Positions 1 through 8,004 of a stretch of DNA of 64,000 bases are shown one piece after another. This DNA comes from CAWIVH01 sp963839475 (GTDB taxonomy: Bacteria > Acidobacteriota > UBA6911). The stretch covers positions 496,001 through 560,000 of the forward strand of contig CAWIVH010000018.1 of NCBI GenBank assembly GCA_963839475.1, read 5' to 3'. The notes under the pieces were generated by a model that was not told where the DNA came from, made no database searches, and saw nothing but the letters and a program-made list of their open reading frames with translations. The position numbers were made by a program, and so were the translations under genes. The number at the start of each line of letters is the position of its first letter. Positions within the stretch are counted from its first letter, which is position 1.

Positions 1-124
1 TCCTACCGCGTCGGCCGCTCCTTGAATTTCATGGGTGAATACGAAAAGTTCGCCAACGATCCGGAAGCAGATACCCTGCTGACCCGAGCCTATCGTCGGC
101 CCTATGTGGTGCCCGGAGGTGTGA
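1..124 (+). pseudogene. Gfo/Idh/MocA-type oxidoreductase, C-terminal end, apparent 1-nt frameshift
   Basis: Only the last 40 or so codons are in the window. Frame 1 reads VGRSLNFMGEYEKFANDPEA followed by a run ending RRPYVVP, which resembles the C-terminus of Gfo/Idh/MocA-family NAD(P)-dependent sugar oxidoreductases (a pattern of GR, F-x-D-x-EA and a terminal RPYVVP). Frame 1 then runs on for 300 nt into an arginine-rich shadow of the opposite-strand gene. Deleting one C from the CCC at 112-114 gives VVPEV and a stop at 122-124, the expected place. A true frameshift or an assembly error in a homopolymer are both possible. The family call rests on a short tail only. Confidence 0.5.
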
Positions 125-149
125 GAGGGCTTGATGGAGGGGACCGGGA

Positions 150-172
150 TCGCTTGCGATCCGCGCAAGCGA
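150..172. terminator. Hairpin between convergent genes
   Basis: TCGCTTGCG at 150-158 pairs perfectly with CGCAAGCGA at 164-172 around a 5-nt loop. It lies between the oxidoreductase tail and the convergent dehydratase gene. No clear U-run follows on either strand, so it may be a weak bidirectional terminator or an mRNA 3'-end stabiliser. Confidence 0.35.
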
Positions 173-178
173 AGGCTG

Positions 179-1120
179 TCAAGCCAGGCCGTCGGGGCCG
201 GCGCCGCAGATCAGCGCGCAGATTCTCTCGCCCTCGCGGAATTGGAATTTCCCCGCGAGCAGGGCGGCAGCCGAGGCGGCACCGCTCATGTCGGCCGCCA
301 GCCCCATTTCAAACCAGAGCCAGCGCGCGGCGTCGAGCATCTCCTCGTCACTCACGAGCACGAGTTCATCGACAAAACGCTGCACGATGTCCAGGTTTAC
401 GGGCTCGGTCCGAAGTGCTGCCAGGGTAGGGACCCGCGTCGTGATCCCGGGAAGTTCAATAACTTTTCCTGCCTTGACGCTTTCATAAAGAGTTGCTGCG
501 CCTTCGGGTTCGACACCGATGATGCGAACGGATGGGCAGATCGATTTTGCCGCCAGGGCGACCCCGCTGATGAGGCCTCCACCCCCGATGGCAACTAGAA
601 TGGTGTCCAGCTCCTTCACTTGCTCCAGGATCTCCAGGGCAACGGTTCCCTGCCCCGCGATAACCGCGGGATCCGAAAATGGGTGAAAATAAGTCCACCC
701 GCGCCGCTCCGACTCTCGAAGGGCGAGGCTGTTGGCTTCGGCCCAGTGGCGCCCATGAACCACCACTTCTGCGCCCCAGGCCGTCAATTTTTTCCTCTTG
801 TCAGGGGAAATGTTCTCCGGCACATAGACGTGAGCGCGAGTTCCCGACAGCCAGCCGGCATAGGCCACGGCGAGGCCGTGATTCCCGCCGGACGCGGTGC
901 CTATCCCGCGTGCAACCTCATCCGAACCCAGGGAGAGCAACTTGTTGACAGCCCCTCTGGGTTTAAAGGATCCGGTTACCTGGAGGCACTCCAGCTTGAG
1001 CAGCAGATTCACCTGCCCCTGTCGCGGTTCTTTGAGACACCGCGCTTCCGTGAGCGGCGTTCGGCGAATATAGGGTGCTACCCGGCTGGCTGCCCCCCGA
1101 ATATCTTCGATGGAAATCAT
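179..1120 (-). CDS. Threonine/serine dehydratase-like PLP enzyme
   Basis: 313 residues, the usual length of catabolic or serine-racemase-like threonine dehydratases without a regulatory ACT domain. The PLP-lysine motif GSFKPRGA places the Schiff-base lysine at Lys53. TASGGNHG follows for substrate binding, and IGGGGLISG is the glycine loop that holds the PLP phosphate. The expected reaction is deamination of L-threonine or L-serine to 2-oxobutyrate or pyruvate in the cytoplasm; racemase activity cannot be excluded. It has no C-terminal ACT domain, so feedback inhibition by isoleucine is unlikely. It converges on the oxidoreductase fragment and lies downstream of the CDGSH gene on the same strand. 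Confidence 0.88.
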   Translation of the reverse strand: MISIEDIRGAASRVAPYIRRTPLTEARCLKEPRQGQVNLLLKLECLQVTGSFKPRGAVNKLLSLGSDEVARGIGTASGGNHGLAVAYAGWLSGTRAHVYVPENISPDKRKKLTAWGAEVVVHGRHWAEANSLALRESERRGWTYFHPFSDPAVIAGQGTVALEILEQVKELDTILVAIGGGGLISGVALAAKSICPSVRIIGVEPEGAATLYESVKAGKVIELPGITTRVPTLAALRTEPVNLDIVQRFVDELVLVSDEEMLDAARWLWFEMGLAADMSGAASAAALLAGKFQFREGERICALICGAGPDGLA

Positions 1121-1183
1121 AAGGATGTCTTTGAAGGTTAAGCGCGTGGATGCTGGACGGAAAGAGCATCCTGATGAAGATTC

Positions 1184-1420
1184 CTAAATATGTTTGTGCA
1201 TCCCGTCACAGAATGGGGGCGTGGCAGTACGTTTGCATTGGCAAAGCAACACCCGTTTAGCCTCGCTCAAGCTGAATTCCATGGGCGAGAAAGCAGTGCC
1301 TTTGTGGGAACCGTCGCAGAAAGGCTGGTCCTTGGCCAGTCCGCATCGGCAATAATAGTAGGTGCCCGCGGCCAGTTCGAGCACGGCAGGCCTTTTGGCC
1401 GCTATTACCGGGTCGCTCAT
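1184..1420 (-). CDS. Tandem CDGSH-type iron-sulfur protein
   Basis: 78 residues with two CDGSH-like cluster sites. Site 1 is Cys24-x-Cys26, then Cys35-Asp-Gly-Ser-His39. Site 2 is Cys60-x-Cys62, then Cys71-Asp-Gly-Met-His75. Each three-Cys/one-His set would hold a [2Fe-2S] cluster, as in the mitoNEET/CISD fold family; small bacterial proteins with two such sites are known. The second site has Met where the motif has Ser, which does not remove a ligand. A strong purine-rich ribosome site (GAGGAGGAAG) sits just before the ATG at 1420. The role is probably electron transfer or cluster delivery; the partner is unknown. Confidence 0.9.
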   Translation of the reverse strand: MSDPVIAAKRPAVLELAAGTYYYCRCGLAKDQPFCDGSHKGTAFSPMEFSLSEAKRVLLCQCKRTATPPFCDGMHKHI

Positions 1421-1631
1421 TCTTCCTCCTCCTCGAGTCTATAACAGATTCCCCTGCCGCAAACTTTATCATGGCGCTGTTCTTTCAGGTATTTGATTTC
1501 CCTGTTCTGCTGTATAAACGAGGGGAATCGCCGGGCGGCGTGCCCGGAATTATTTGAAACCGTCATTATTCGGCCGGCCGCAGCCATGGTTTTGGACGGA
1601 ATTGCTTACGGCCGGAAAGAAGGAGGAATCC

Positions 1632-2309
1632 ATGCGGCGTCTTGCGTATATTCTTATGTTGGTCACTGTTCTCGCTGCGGCTGTATTTGCCCAGTCCCCG
1701 AGCGCTCTGGAATCCGATCCCAAAGGATGGATAAACCTGCTGAGTGATAAAACGCTCAAAGGCTGGGTGCGCGGCCCCTTGGCCGCCGCGGGACAGCTTC
1801 GCCCGGGCGACATGAATGATGCTAATCCATTCAAACTGGACGCCTCGGGAGAGATTCTGATTGTTGAGGGAGAAAGAGTCGGACACGAATGGCTCCGGTG
1901 GAACGAGGAACTGGCTAATTACATTTCGCACTCCGAATGGCGCTTCGTCAAAGCCGAGGGTGAACCTCGTTACAACAGCGGAGTTTTTGCCCGGACCGGC
2001 ATCGACGGTAAGATTTGGCACCAGGCTCAAGCAACGATGGGTGGCGGGTACCTTTTCGCTGATTCCCTGGTGAACGGCGAACTCAAGCGCATTAACCTCA
2101 GGGAAAAAATGACCTCAAACCGGGTCAAGCCGGTAGGCGAATGGAACACCTACGAAGTCCGCGCCGTCGGCGGCAGCATCTCGCTATGGGTCAATGGCGA
2201 AACCGTCAATGAGATTACGAATTGCGAGGTACTGCGCGGATTCTTCGGCGTCGAAGCCGAAGGCTACCGGACAGAATTCAAAAACCTTCAATTGAAAAAG
2301 CTGCCCTGA
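1632..2309 (+). CDS. Secreted DUF1080 (3-keto-disaccharide hydrolase-like) protein
   Basis: The ATG at 1632 is chosen because AAGGAGG lies a few bases upstream and a signal peptide starts there: MRR, a hydrophobic stretch, then a cut near VFAQS. An upstream in-frame start at 1554 lacks both. The mature part carries DUF1080 hallmarks: GWINLLSDKTLKGW near the N-terminus, a YNSGVFAR strand, and EWNTYEVRAVGG before the last strands. The fold is a concanavalin-like beta sandwich; some members hydrolyse 3-keto-glycosides, others are unassigned. It is 225 residues, secreted or periplasmic. A second DUF1080 protein, a lipoprotein, is at 20150-20923. Confidence 0.8.
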   Translation: MRRLAYILMLVTVLAAAVFAQSPSALESDPKGWINLLSDKTLKGWVRGPLAAAGQLRPGDMNDANPFKLDASGEILIVEGERVGHEWLRWNEELANYISHSEWRFVKAEGEPRYNSGVFARTGIDGKIWHQAQATMGGGYLFADSLVNGELKRINLREKMTSNRVKPVGEWNTYEVRAVGGSISLWVNGETVNEITNCEVLRGFFGVEAEGYRTEFKNLQLKKLP

Positions 2310-2378
2310 CCTGCTGACGGGATGCCGCAAAGGCCTCATGGGACTCGGAGCGCTTCATCGATCATGCCTGGAGGCCCT

Positions 2379-2612
2379 TGGGTCTTTGCGGTTTCATCCC
2401 TCGGGTGAACCGCGTTGCCGGAGAGTTCCTGCCGCGGCTACGCTGTTTATTGAGAATAGGAACTTGGACTTGCGCACGCCGGGAATCATCCAATTGCGGC
2501 AAAGACCTCAAAATCAATCGAACCGCTAAGTCCACTAGGACCGCAAAAATATTGTTTATGATTCTCTGTGGTCTTCGCGGTTTAATCTCTTGAACGCTCC
2601 AAGTTTCCGGAG
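2379..2612. repeat. Degenerate GAACCGC/GCGGTTC intergenic repeats
   Basis: The gap between the DUF1080 gene and the methyltransferase gene has no credible ORF. It is built of repeat pieces: GGTCTTTGCGGTTTCATC near 2380, AACCGCTAAGTCCACTAGGA from 2521, then GGTCTTCGCGGTTTAATC followed by ...CTCCAAGTTTCCGGAG. The same outer motifs recur at 10274-10370, 14714-15000 and, partly, near 18171 and 26343. GAACCGCRAAGAC and GTCTTCGCGGTTC are reverse complements, so an intact unit is bounded by inverted repeats. Confidence 0.6.
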
Positions 2613-2639
2613 AAACCTGGATTCAAGGTTAAGGTAACG

Positions 2640-3335
2640 ATGTATGAGACTCTATCGCAATCCAAGCCCGTATTTCGCATGAAACCCAACCCATTTGCCC
2701 GGTCTCTGCTGCGGATGGAAAAGCACTATGAACGGCTGATCCGTCATTATGGAGATACACCCGATGCGGCGGATTGGACCAACCGCGAAACGCGCGAACG
2801 CAGATTCGCGATACTCACCCAGGCCGGCTCGATGAAGGAAGCCAGGATCCTGGATTTCGGCTGCGGTACGGGTGAGCTTCTCGGATATCTTCGCCGCACG
2901 ATGGAATTCAATGGGAATTACACGGGCTGGGACTTGTCCGAGCCACATCTGCAGGCGGCCCGGGAGAAATTTCCGGGCGTGAGGTTCGAGCGGCGAGAAA
3001 TACTTTCCGAGGGGATGCGGGAGGAATTCGATTTTGTGCTCGCATCAGGGACTTTCAACACCGATTTCGGACAGGCAGAGCCCTTTCTGTACGAAGCATT
3101 GCGGATTCTCTTCCAGCACACGCGCCAGGCACTCGCTTTCAACCTGCTCTCCCTATATGCCGAATCGCACAAAGCAGGGCTTTTTTACGCCAAACCCGAA
3201 AAGATATTCGACTTTTGCAGATCCGAATTGTCGTCCCTGGTGACCGTCCGGCACGACTACCGGCTTAAACCTGGACTCCCGCCCTATGACTTCACAGTCT
3301 ATGTTTATCGCTATCCTCAGCCACAGGGCGAGTGA
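2640..3335 (+). CDS. Class I SAM-dependent methyltransferase
   Basis: 231 residues. Motif I, ILDFGCGTGELLG (about residues 70-82), is the SAM-binding glycine loop. GWDLSEPHLQAAREKFPG follows with the acidic residue of motif II. After the Rossmann core there is a FNTDFGQ... stretch and a C-terminal strand pair. Nothing identifies the substrate. The ATG at 2640 has only a weak upstream AAGG; a later ATG at 2679 is possible, but the chosen start gives a reasonable N-terminal helix. It stands alone between repeat DNA and a convergent YbjQ-like gene. Confidence 0.8.
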   Translation: MYETLSQSKPVFRMKPNPFARSLLRMEKHYERLIRHYGDTPDAADWTNRETRERRFAILTQAGSMKEARILDFGCGTGELLGYLRRTMEFNGNYTGWDLSEPHLQAAREKFPGVRFERREILSEGMREEFDFVLASGTFNTDFGQAEPFLYEALRILFQHTRQALAFNLLSLYAESHKAGLFYAKPEKIFDFCRSELSSLVTVRHDYRLKPGLPPYDFTVYVYRYPQPQGE

Positions 3336-3347
3336 AACGCGCCAGGC

Positions 3348-3860
3348 TCAACGCCCCTCATCATTTCCAGCCCGCTCAACCTGGACCGCGGTCCCATAAC
3401 AGAGCACTTCGGAAACGCCATTCATTATCTCGGTAGCATCATAGCGAACTCCTATGACGGCATTCGCCCCCATCTCCATGGCATGCTGGATCATCATGTC
3501 ATAAGCGTCGGCGCGGGTCTTCTCGCAAAGCTCCGAGAACAACGTGATATTCCCGCCCACCAGGGTTTGCAGTGAAGCGCCGAGGGTACCAAAAATGGAC
3601 CGGGACCTTACGATGATGCCGCGCACAATTCCCAGGGTCCGGACGATCCGATAACCGTCGAGCGTGAACGCCGTCGTCGTCATCTGATGCATTTCCGGGG
3701 CCCTCCGGGCCGCGGCCTGCTGCTCAGGGGTCAACCGCGAAAAGCATTCCCGGCATACGCCCTTAGCTTCAAAATAATACTCAGAAGGATAGTTTTGATT
3801 GCACATTCGGCAAAACACGGTCTTCCTCCCGGGCTGAACCCAAAAATTGAAAATGGACAA
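3348..3860 (-). CDS. Zinc-ribbon plus YbjQ/UPF0145 domain protein
   Basis: 170 residues. The first 40 form a zinc ribbon with Cys17-x-x-Cys20 and Cys36-x-x-Cys39. From about residue 65 the chain matches the YbjQ/UPF0145 heavy-metal-binding-domain family: TLGIVRGIIVRSRS, then GGNITLFSELCEKTRADAYD, MGANAVIGVRYDATE and EVLCYGTAVQV. Members form pentamer-like rings; their role is not settled. The start appears to be TTG at 3860, because no ATG or GTG in frame precedes the first Cys pair. The zinc ribbon fusion suggests a regulatory or metal-sensing part. It is not in an obvious operon. Confidence 0.78.
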   Translation of the reverse strand: MSIFNFWVQPGRKTVFCRMCNQNYPSEYYFEAKGVCRECFSRLTPEQQAAARRAPEMHQMTTTAFTLDGYRIVRTLGIVRGIIVRSRSIFGTLGASLQTLVGGNITLFSELCEKTRADAYDMMIQHAMEMGANAVIGVRYDATEIMNGVSEVLCYGTAVQVERAGNDEGR

Positions 3861-4179
3861 AATCCACCGGCTGCATGCGTATGGAATGCAGGCCCATAAT
3901 AAAGTATTAGGGCCGGGCGGATTTATTCACAATTTTAACAAGGCTTGGAAAAACGGGGCCACTACCGAATTCCCGACAATATCTTCATAGGTTTACATAC
4001 AGCCTGCAGGAAATTCTGGAGTCGTCCCCGTTATTCGAAGGAGGCCGCGAGCGGAGATTGAAAATAGCAGTTTCGACGCCAACCTGCCGATAAGTCCTCA
4101 TTGCAGCGCAGCTGCGCGGGTAACGCGGATCTCCGCGGCTACCTGATGCCGGATTCCATTACGCGCGAAGGAGAGTCCC
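3861..4179. other. Intergenic region before glgP
   Basis: About 320 nt between the TTG start of the YbjQ-like gene and the glycogen phosphorylase gene. It must carry divergent promoters for both. No clear -35/-10 pair, hairpin or ORF was recognised. The ribosome site GAAGGAGA lies just before 4180. Confidence 0.4.
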
Positions 4180-6666
4180 ATGGCCGGAAAAGAACGGGTA
4201 TCCCATCAGACTCCAGCCGACGAAACGCTCCGGGAAGATATTCTGCGTCACATTCGGCATACCCTGGGCAACGATTCTCAGATGCCCGATAAATACTCCT
4301 GCTTCATGGGACTCGCCCACGCCGTGAGGGACCGGCTGATCGAGCGGTGGATAAAAACCCAGCGCTCGCTTTACGACACTCTCGCCAAGCGGATTTATTT
4401 CCTTTCCCTGGAGTTTCTGCCCGGCAGATTTCTCAAAAACTACCTCCTCAGCCTGGGAATCACGGAACAGGCGCGCAGAACCCTCGAGGACATGGGATTC
4501 GATCTGGAGGAACTGGAAGAGGAAGAATGGGACCCGGGTCTGGGCAACGGCGGATTGGGCCGGCTCGCATCCTGCTACATGGACTCCATGGCATGCTTGA
4601 GGCTCCCGGGTTATGGATACGGAATTCGGTACGATTACGGCATCTTTCACCAAACTCTGGAAAACGGATTCCAGCGCGAACAATGCGACAACTGGCTGCG
4701 CCGGGGCAGCCCATGGGAAGTATTGCGGCGTGACAACATCCAACCGGTCCGATTTTACGGACGATCGGAATCCTATGTCGGCGGCGACGGCAAACACCGC
4801 TACCGTTGGGTCGATGGTGAGGTGGTGCTCGCCATGGCCTCCGACATTCTGGTTCCCGGATTCGGCGACGACTATGTAACCAACATGCGGCTCTGGGTCG
4901 CTCTTTCCAGCCGGGAATTCAACCTTGATCACTTCAGCCAGGGTGATTATATCGGCGCTGTCGAGGCAAAGGTCCTGAGCGAGAATATCTCCAAGGTGCT
5001 TTACCCCAGCGACGAGGTCGCGATTGGAAAAGAATTGCGCCTCAAGCAGCAATACTTTTTCGTGGCCGCCACCTTGCGCGACATCGTCCGGAGATATAAG
5101 AAGCAGAACCAGTCTTTTGAGGATTTCCCGAATTCGGTTGCCATTCAGCTGAACGACACTCACCCCACCATCGCCATCCCGGAATTGATGAGGCTCCTGA
5201 TGGATGAGGAGGGATTGGGATGGGACGAGGCCTGGGCCATATGCGAAGGTTCATTTGCCTATACCAATCATACGGTGCTGCCTGAAGCACTGGAGACCTG
5301 GCCGGTGGAATTGATCGGCAGGCTTCTGCCCAGGCACTTGGATATCATCTACGAAATCAACCGGCGCTTCCTTGATTCCGTGCGGGCCGGCTGGCCACGA
5401 GAGGCGGACCTGCCTGCCAGACTTTCATTGATCCAGGAGACCGGGGAGCGGCGCGTCCGGATGGCCCACCTGGCCATCGTGGGGAGCCACGCGGTCAACG
5501 GAGTCGCTGCATTGCACTCCGCAATCCTGAAAAACAGCCTGTTTCGGGATTTCGACCGTGTGTTCCCGGGGCGCATTCAGAACGTAACCAACGGAATCAC
5601 CCCGCGTCGTTGGCTCCATCAGGCCAATCCACCGCTGTCGGAGCTCATCACCTCAGCCATCGGCGCGGGGTGGATTACTGAGCTCGACCAGCTTGAACGG
5701 CTGACTCCCTTTGCTGAGGATCCCGGTTTCCGTGCATCCTGGATCCGCACCAAGAGGGAGAACAAAAAGCGGTTGGCCCGGTACATCCTCCGCAAAACCG
5801 GGCTGGGCGTAAACCCGGATACACTTTTTGATGTGCATGTTAAACGCATCCACGAGTACAAGCGTCAGCTGCTCAACCTCCTCCACGTAGTCACGCTCTA
5901 CAACCGGATCAAGACCAACCCTGCCCTGCCTGTAACATCGCGGACCGTGATATTCGCCGGCAAATCCGCCCCGGCTTATCACCAGGCCAAAAGAATCATC
6001 AAGCTGATCAACTCGGTAGCCGATGTCGTGAATCATGACGCGGACCTGAATGGACGGATCCGGGTGCTTTTCCTGCCGAATTATTGCGTGTCCCAGGCTG
6101 AGAAAATCGCGCCCGCTGCTGATCTGTCCGAGCAGATATCGACCGCCGGGATGGAGGCCTCCGGAACCGGCAACATGAAAATGGCTCTCAACGGGGCGCT
6201 CACCATTGGGACACTGGACGGCGCCAACGTGGAAATCATGGAGGCCGTGGGGCGCGAAAACATCTTTATCTTCGGCCTGACGGCAGAGCAGGTCGCGGCG
6301 GTGCGGGTGGAGGGCTACGATCCGCGGCATTATTACCGGGAAGACGCCGAACTGCGACAGGCCCTGGACATGATCGGGTCCGGATATTTCCTGCCGGATG
6401 AGCCTGACATGTTCGTGCCGGTCGTGCGCGCGCTCCTCGACTATGGCGACTATTACCTGCTGCTTGCCGATTACCGCTCCTTCATCATCGCCCAGGAGGA
6501 GGTCGGGAGGGTGTTTCAAAACCAGGATGAATGGGCCCGCCGCTCGATCCTGAACACCGCTCGCATGGGCAGGTTTTCCAGCGACAGGGCAGTGATGGAA
6601 TACGCCGGACGGATCTGGAACGCCCGGCCCTTGGAGAATATTGAGCTTGGAGAAACTCTCCCATGA
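4180..6666 (+). CDS. glgP: Glycogen/maltodextrin phosphorylase
   Basis: 828 residues, close to the 800-odd of bacterial GT35 phosphorylases. It releases glucose 1-phosphate from alpha-1,4-glucans using phosphate and PLP. The conserved EASGTGNMKMALNGALTIG segment carries the PLP lysine at Lys667, followed by GTLDGANVEI. Also seen are GNGGLGRLASCYMDS and GYGIRYDYGIF (active-site loop), QLNDTHP, and DVHVKRIHEYKRQLLN. A good GAAGGAGA site precedes the ATG. Its stop codon overlaps the start of the EAL-HDOD gene (ATGA), so the two should be translated together. Neither glgC nor glgA is nearby. Glycogen versus maltodextrin preference cannot be read from sequence. Confidence 0.95.
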   Translation: MAGKERVSHQTPADETLREDILRHIRHTLGNDSQMPDKYSCFMGLAHAVRDRLIERWIKTQRSLYDTLAKRIYFLSLEFLPGRFLKNYLLSLGITEQARRTLEDMGFDLEELEEEEWDPGLGNGGLGRLASCYMDSMACLRLPGYGYGIRYDYGIFHQTLENGFQREQCDNWLRRGSPWEVLRRDNIQPVRFYGRSESYVGGDGKHRYRWVDGEVVLAMASDILVPGFGDDYVTNMRLWVALSSREFNLDHFSQGDYIGAVEAKVLSENISKVLYPSDEVAIGKELRLKQQYFFVAATLRDIVRRYKKQNQSFEDFPNSVAIQLNDTHPTIAIPELMRLLMDEEGLGWDEAWAICEGSFAYTNHTVLPEALETWPVELIGRLLPRHLDIIYEINRRFLDSVRAGWPREADLPARLSLIQETGERRVRMAHLAIVGSHAVNGVAALHSAILKNSLFRDFDRVFPGRIQNVTNGITPRRWLHQANPPLSELITSAIGAGWITELDQLERLTPFAEDPGFRASWIRTKRENKKRLARYILRKTGLGVNPDTLFDVHVKRIHEYKRQLLNLLHVVTLYNRIKTNPALPVTSRTVIFAGKSAPAYHQAKRIIKLINSVADVVNHDADLNGRIRVLFLPNYCVSQAEKIAPAADLSEQISTAGMEASGTGNMKMALNGALTIGTLDGANVEIMEAVGRENIFIFGLTAEQVAAVRVEGYDPRHYYREDAELRQALDMIGSGYFLPDEPDMFVPVVRALLDYGDYYLLLADYRSFIIAQEEVGRVFQNQDEWARRSILNTARMGRFSSDRAVMEYAGRIWNARPLENIELGETLP

Positions 6667-7931
6667 CGGATCAAAAAGCTGCAAACGGGAACGGCATCGA
6701 GGTCTCCATCGGACGCCAGCCTGTTTTTGACGACAAAAGAAGGCTCTGGGGCTACGAATTGTTCTGTGTCGGAACGGCTGAAGGCACAAGCTCCGGATTC
6801 CCCGGGGAGACCAATGCGGCCATCTGCGTCCAGTCCGGGGCTTATTTGTGCCTTCAGCAGATCACGGAGCGAGGGCGGAAGGTCATCGTCGACTTTTCAG
6901 AAAAAAGCATCCTCGATCACTTGCCTCACGCCCTGCCGCCGGCTCTCGCGGCGTTAAAAGTTCAAGAGGCCATGGGCCTCAAGCCCTCCGTGATGGAAGC
7001 CTTGAAGGGGCTGAAATCCGACGGATACCTCATCGCGGTCGCGGATTTTTCGGGCGATGTCGCTTGCGCGCCGCTTTACAAGCTGGCCGACATCCTGAGC
7101 ATCGAAATTGAAACCTGCACCAGGGAGGAGTTGACTGCAAGACTCGCACCGGCGCGTTCCTACAAGGCGGCGCTGCTGGCGCACAATGTCAAAAATCCCT
7201 CCCACTTCGAAATCAGTCGCGAATCCGGTTTCGCACTGTTTCATGGCGGATTCTTCAAAGCCCCGGAGAAAATCACGATCCGCAAGATGGCGTCGAACGA
7301 AATTCTGCGTTTCAACCTCCTGAAATTCATCGAACAGGAGGATCCCGATCTAAAGCGCCTGGCAGAAACTATTCAGACAGATGCAACCATAAGCTTCCGC
7401 TTGCTCTCCTTCCTGAATTCGGCCGCATTCGCGTTATCGCAAAAAATCAAATCGATTCACCAGGCCATAATGCTGCTCGGGTGGCGCAATGTGCGGAACT
7501 GGCTGCGAGTCGTGCTGCTGACCGACCTTGGCCAAAGCAAGGATGCCCATGAGCTTGTGCTCTTGTCGGCACAAAGGGGACTCTTTCTGGAACGGATCGC
7601 GCGCGATCACGACTTCTGGGGCTTCAAACCTGAAAGCCTGCACCTGCTGGGCCTTTTCTCGCTCCTGGACGTTCTCGTCGGAATGCCGATGGCGGAGCTT
7701 GTAGCCAACCTGCCCATAGATAGCAAAATGAAAATGGCTTTGCGCCTGGAACCCAACAATGAATACCTGCCGCTGCTCCAGCTGGCGCGTAGTCTAGAGG
7801 AAGCCGATTGGGCGGAAGGGGAGAGGTTGATCCAGCAACTGAATCTCGATGGCCGGAAGGTAAAAGCGGCCTTCCAATCGTCCATCAACTGGGCGGCGGA
7901 ACTGGATGCGATGTCCGCCACCCTGCACTGA
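6663..7931 (+). CDS. EAL-HDOD signalling protein with eroded EAL domain
   Basis: 422 residues: an N-terminal EAL-type domain (about 12-205) and a C-terminal HDOD domain (about 210-415), the YuxH/CmpA layout. The EAL part has lost most phosphodiesterase residues: the usual catalytic Asn is Asp in VDFSEKS, the DDF pair is ADF, the KVD lysine is absent, the AE-x-VE glutamate is missing (LAHNV), and the late QGYFF Gln is His (LFHGGFF). c-di-GMP hydrolysis is therefore unlikely; binding or scaffolding is plausible. The HDOD part has the expected SFRLLSFLNSAAFALSQKI and LLGWRNVRNWL segments. Translation is coupled to glgP through ATGA. A paralogue with intact residues is at 16935-18155. Confidence 0.85.
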   Translation: MTDQKAANGNGIEVSIGRQPVFDDKRRLWGYELFCVGTAEGTSSGFPGETNAAICVQSGAYLCLQQITERGRKVIVDFSEKSILDHLPHALPPALAALKVQEAMGLKPSVMEALKGLKSDGYLIAVADFSGDVACAPLYKLADILSIEIETCTREELTARLAPARSYKAALLAHNVKNPSHFEISRESGFALFHGGFFKAPEKITIRKMASNEILRFNLLKFIEQEDPDLKRLAETIQTDATISFRLLSFLNSAAFALSQKIKSIHQAIMLLGWRNVRNWLRVVLLTDLGQSKDAHELVLLSAQRGLFLERIARDHDFWGFKPESLHLLGLFSLLDVLVGMPMAELVANLPIDSKMKMALRLEPNNEYLPLLQLARSLEEADWAEGERLIQQLNLDGRKVKAAFQSSINWAAELDAMSATLH

Positions 7932-8004
7932 CCGCAAGCAGGATTCGATACCTGGAAAAACTCAAGACAGGTATGATGGCGGTAAAAAAAGGAGGTTCGC
8001 CGCC

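Noticed and set aside
131..598. Plus-strand ORF of 155 codons over the dehydratase gene
   Set aside because: It lies antisense inside a well-supported PLP enzyme gene, and its translation has no family features.
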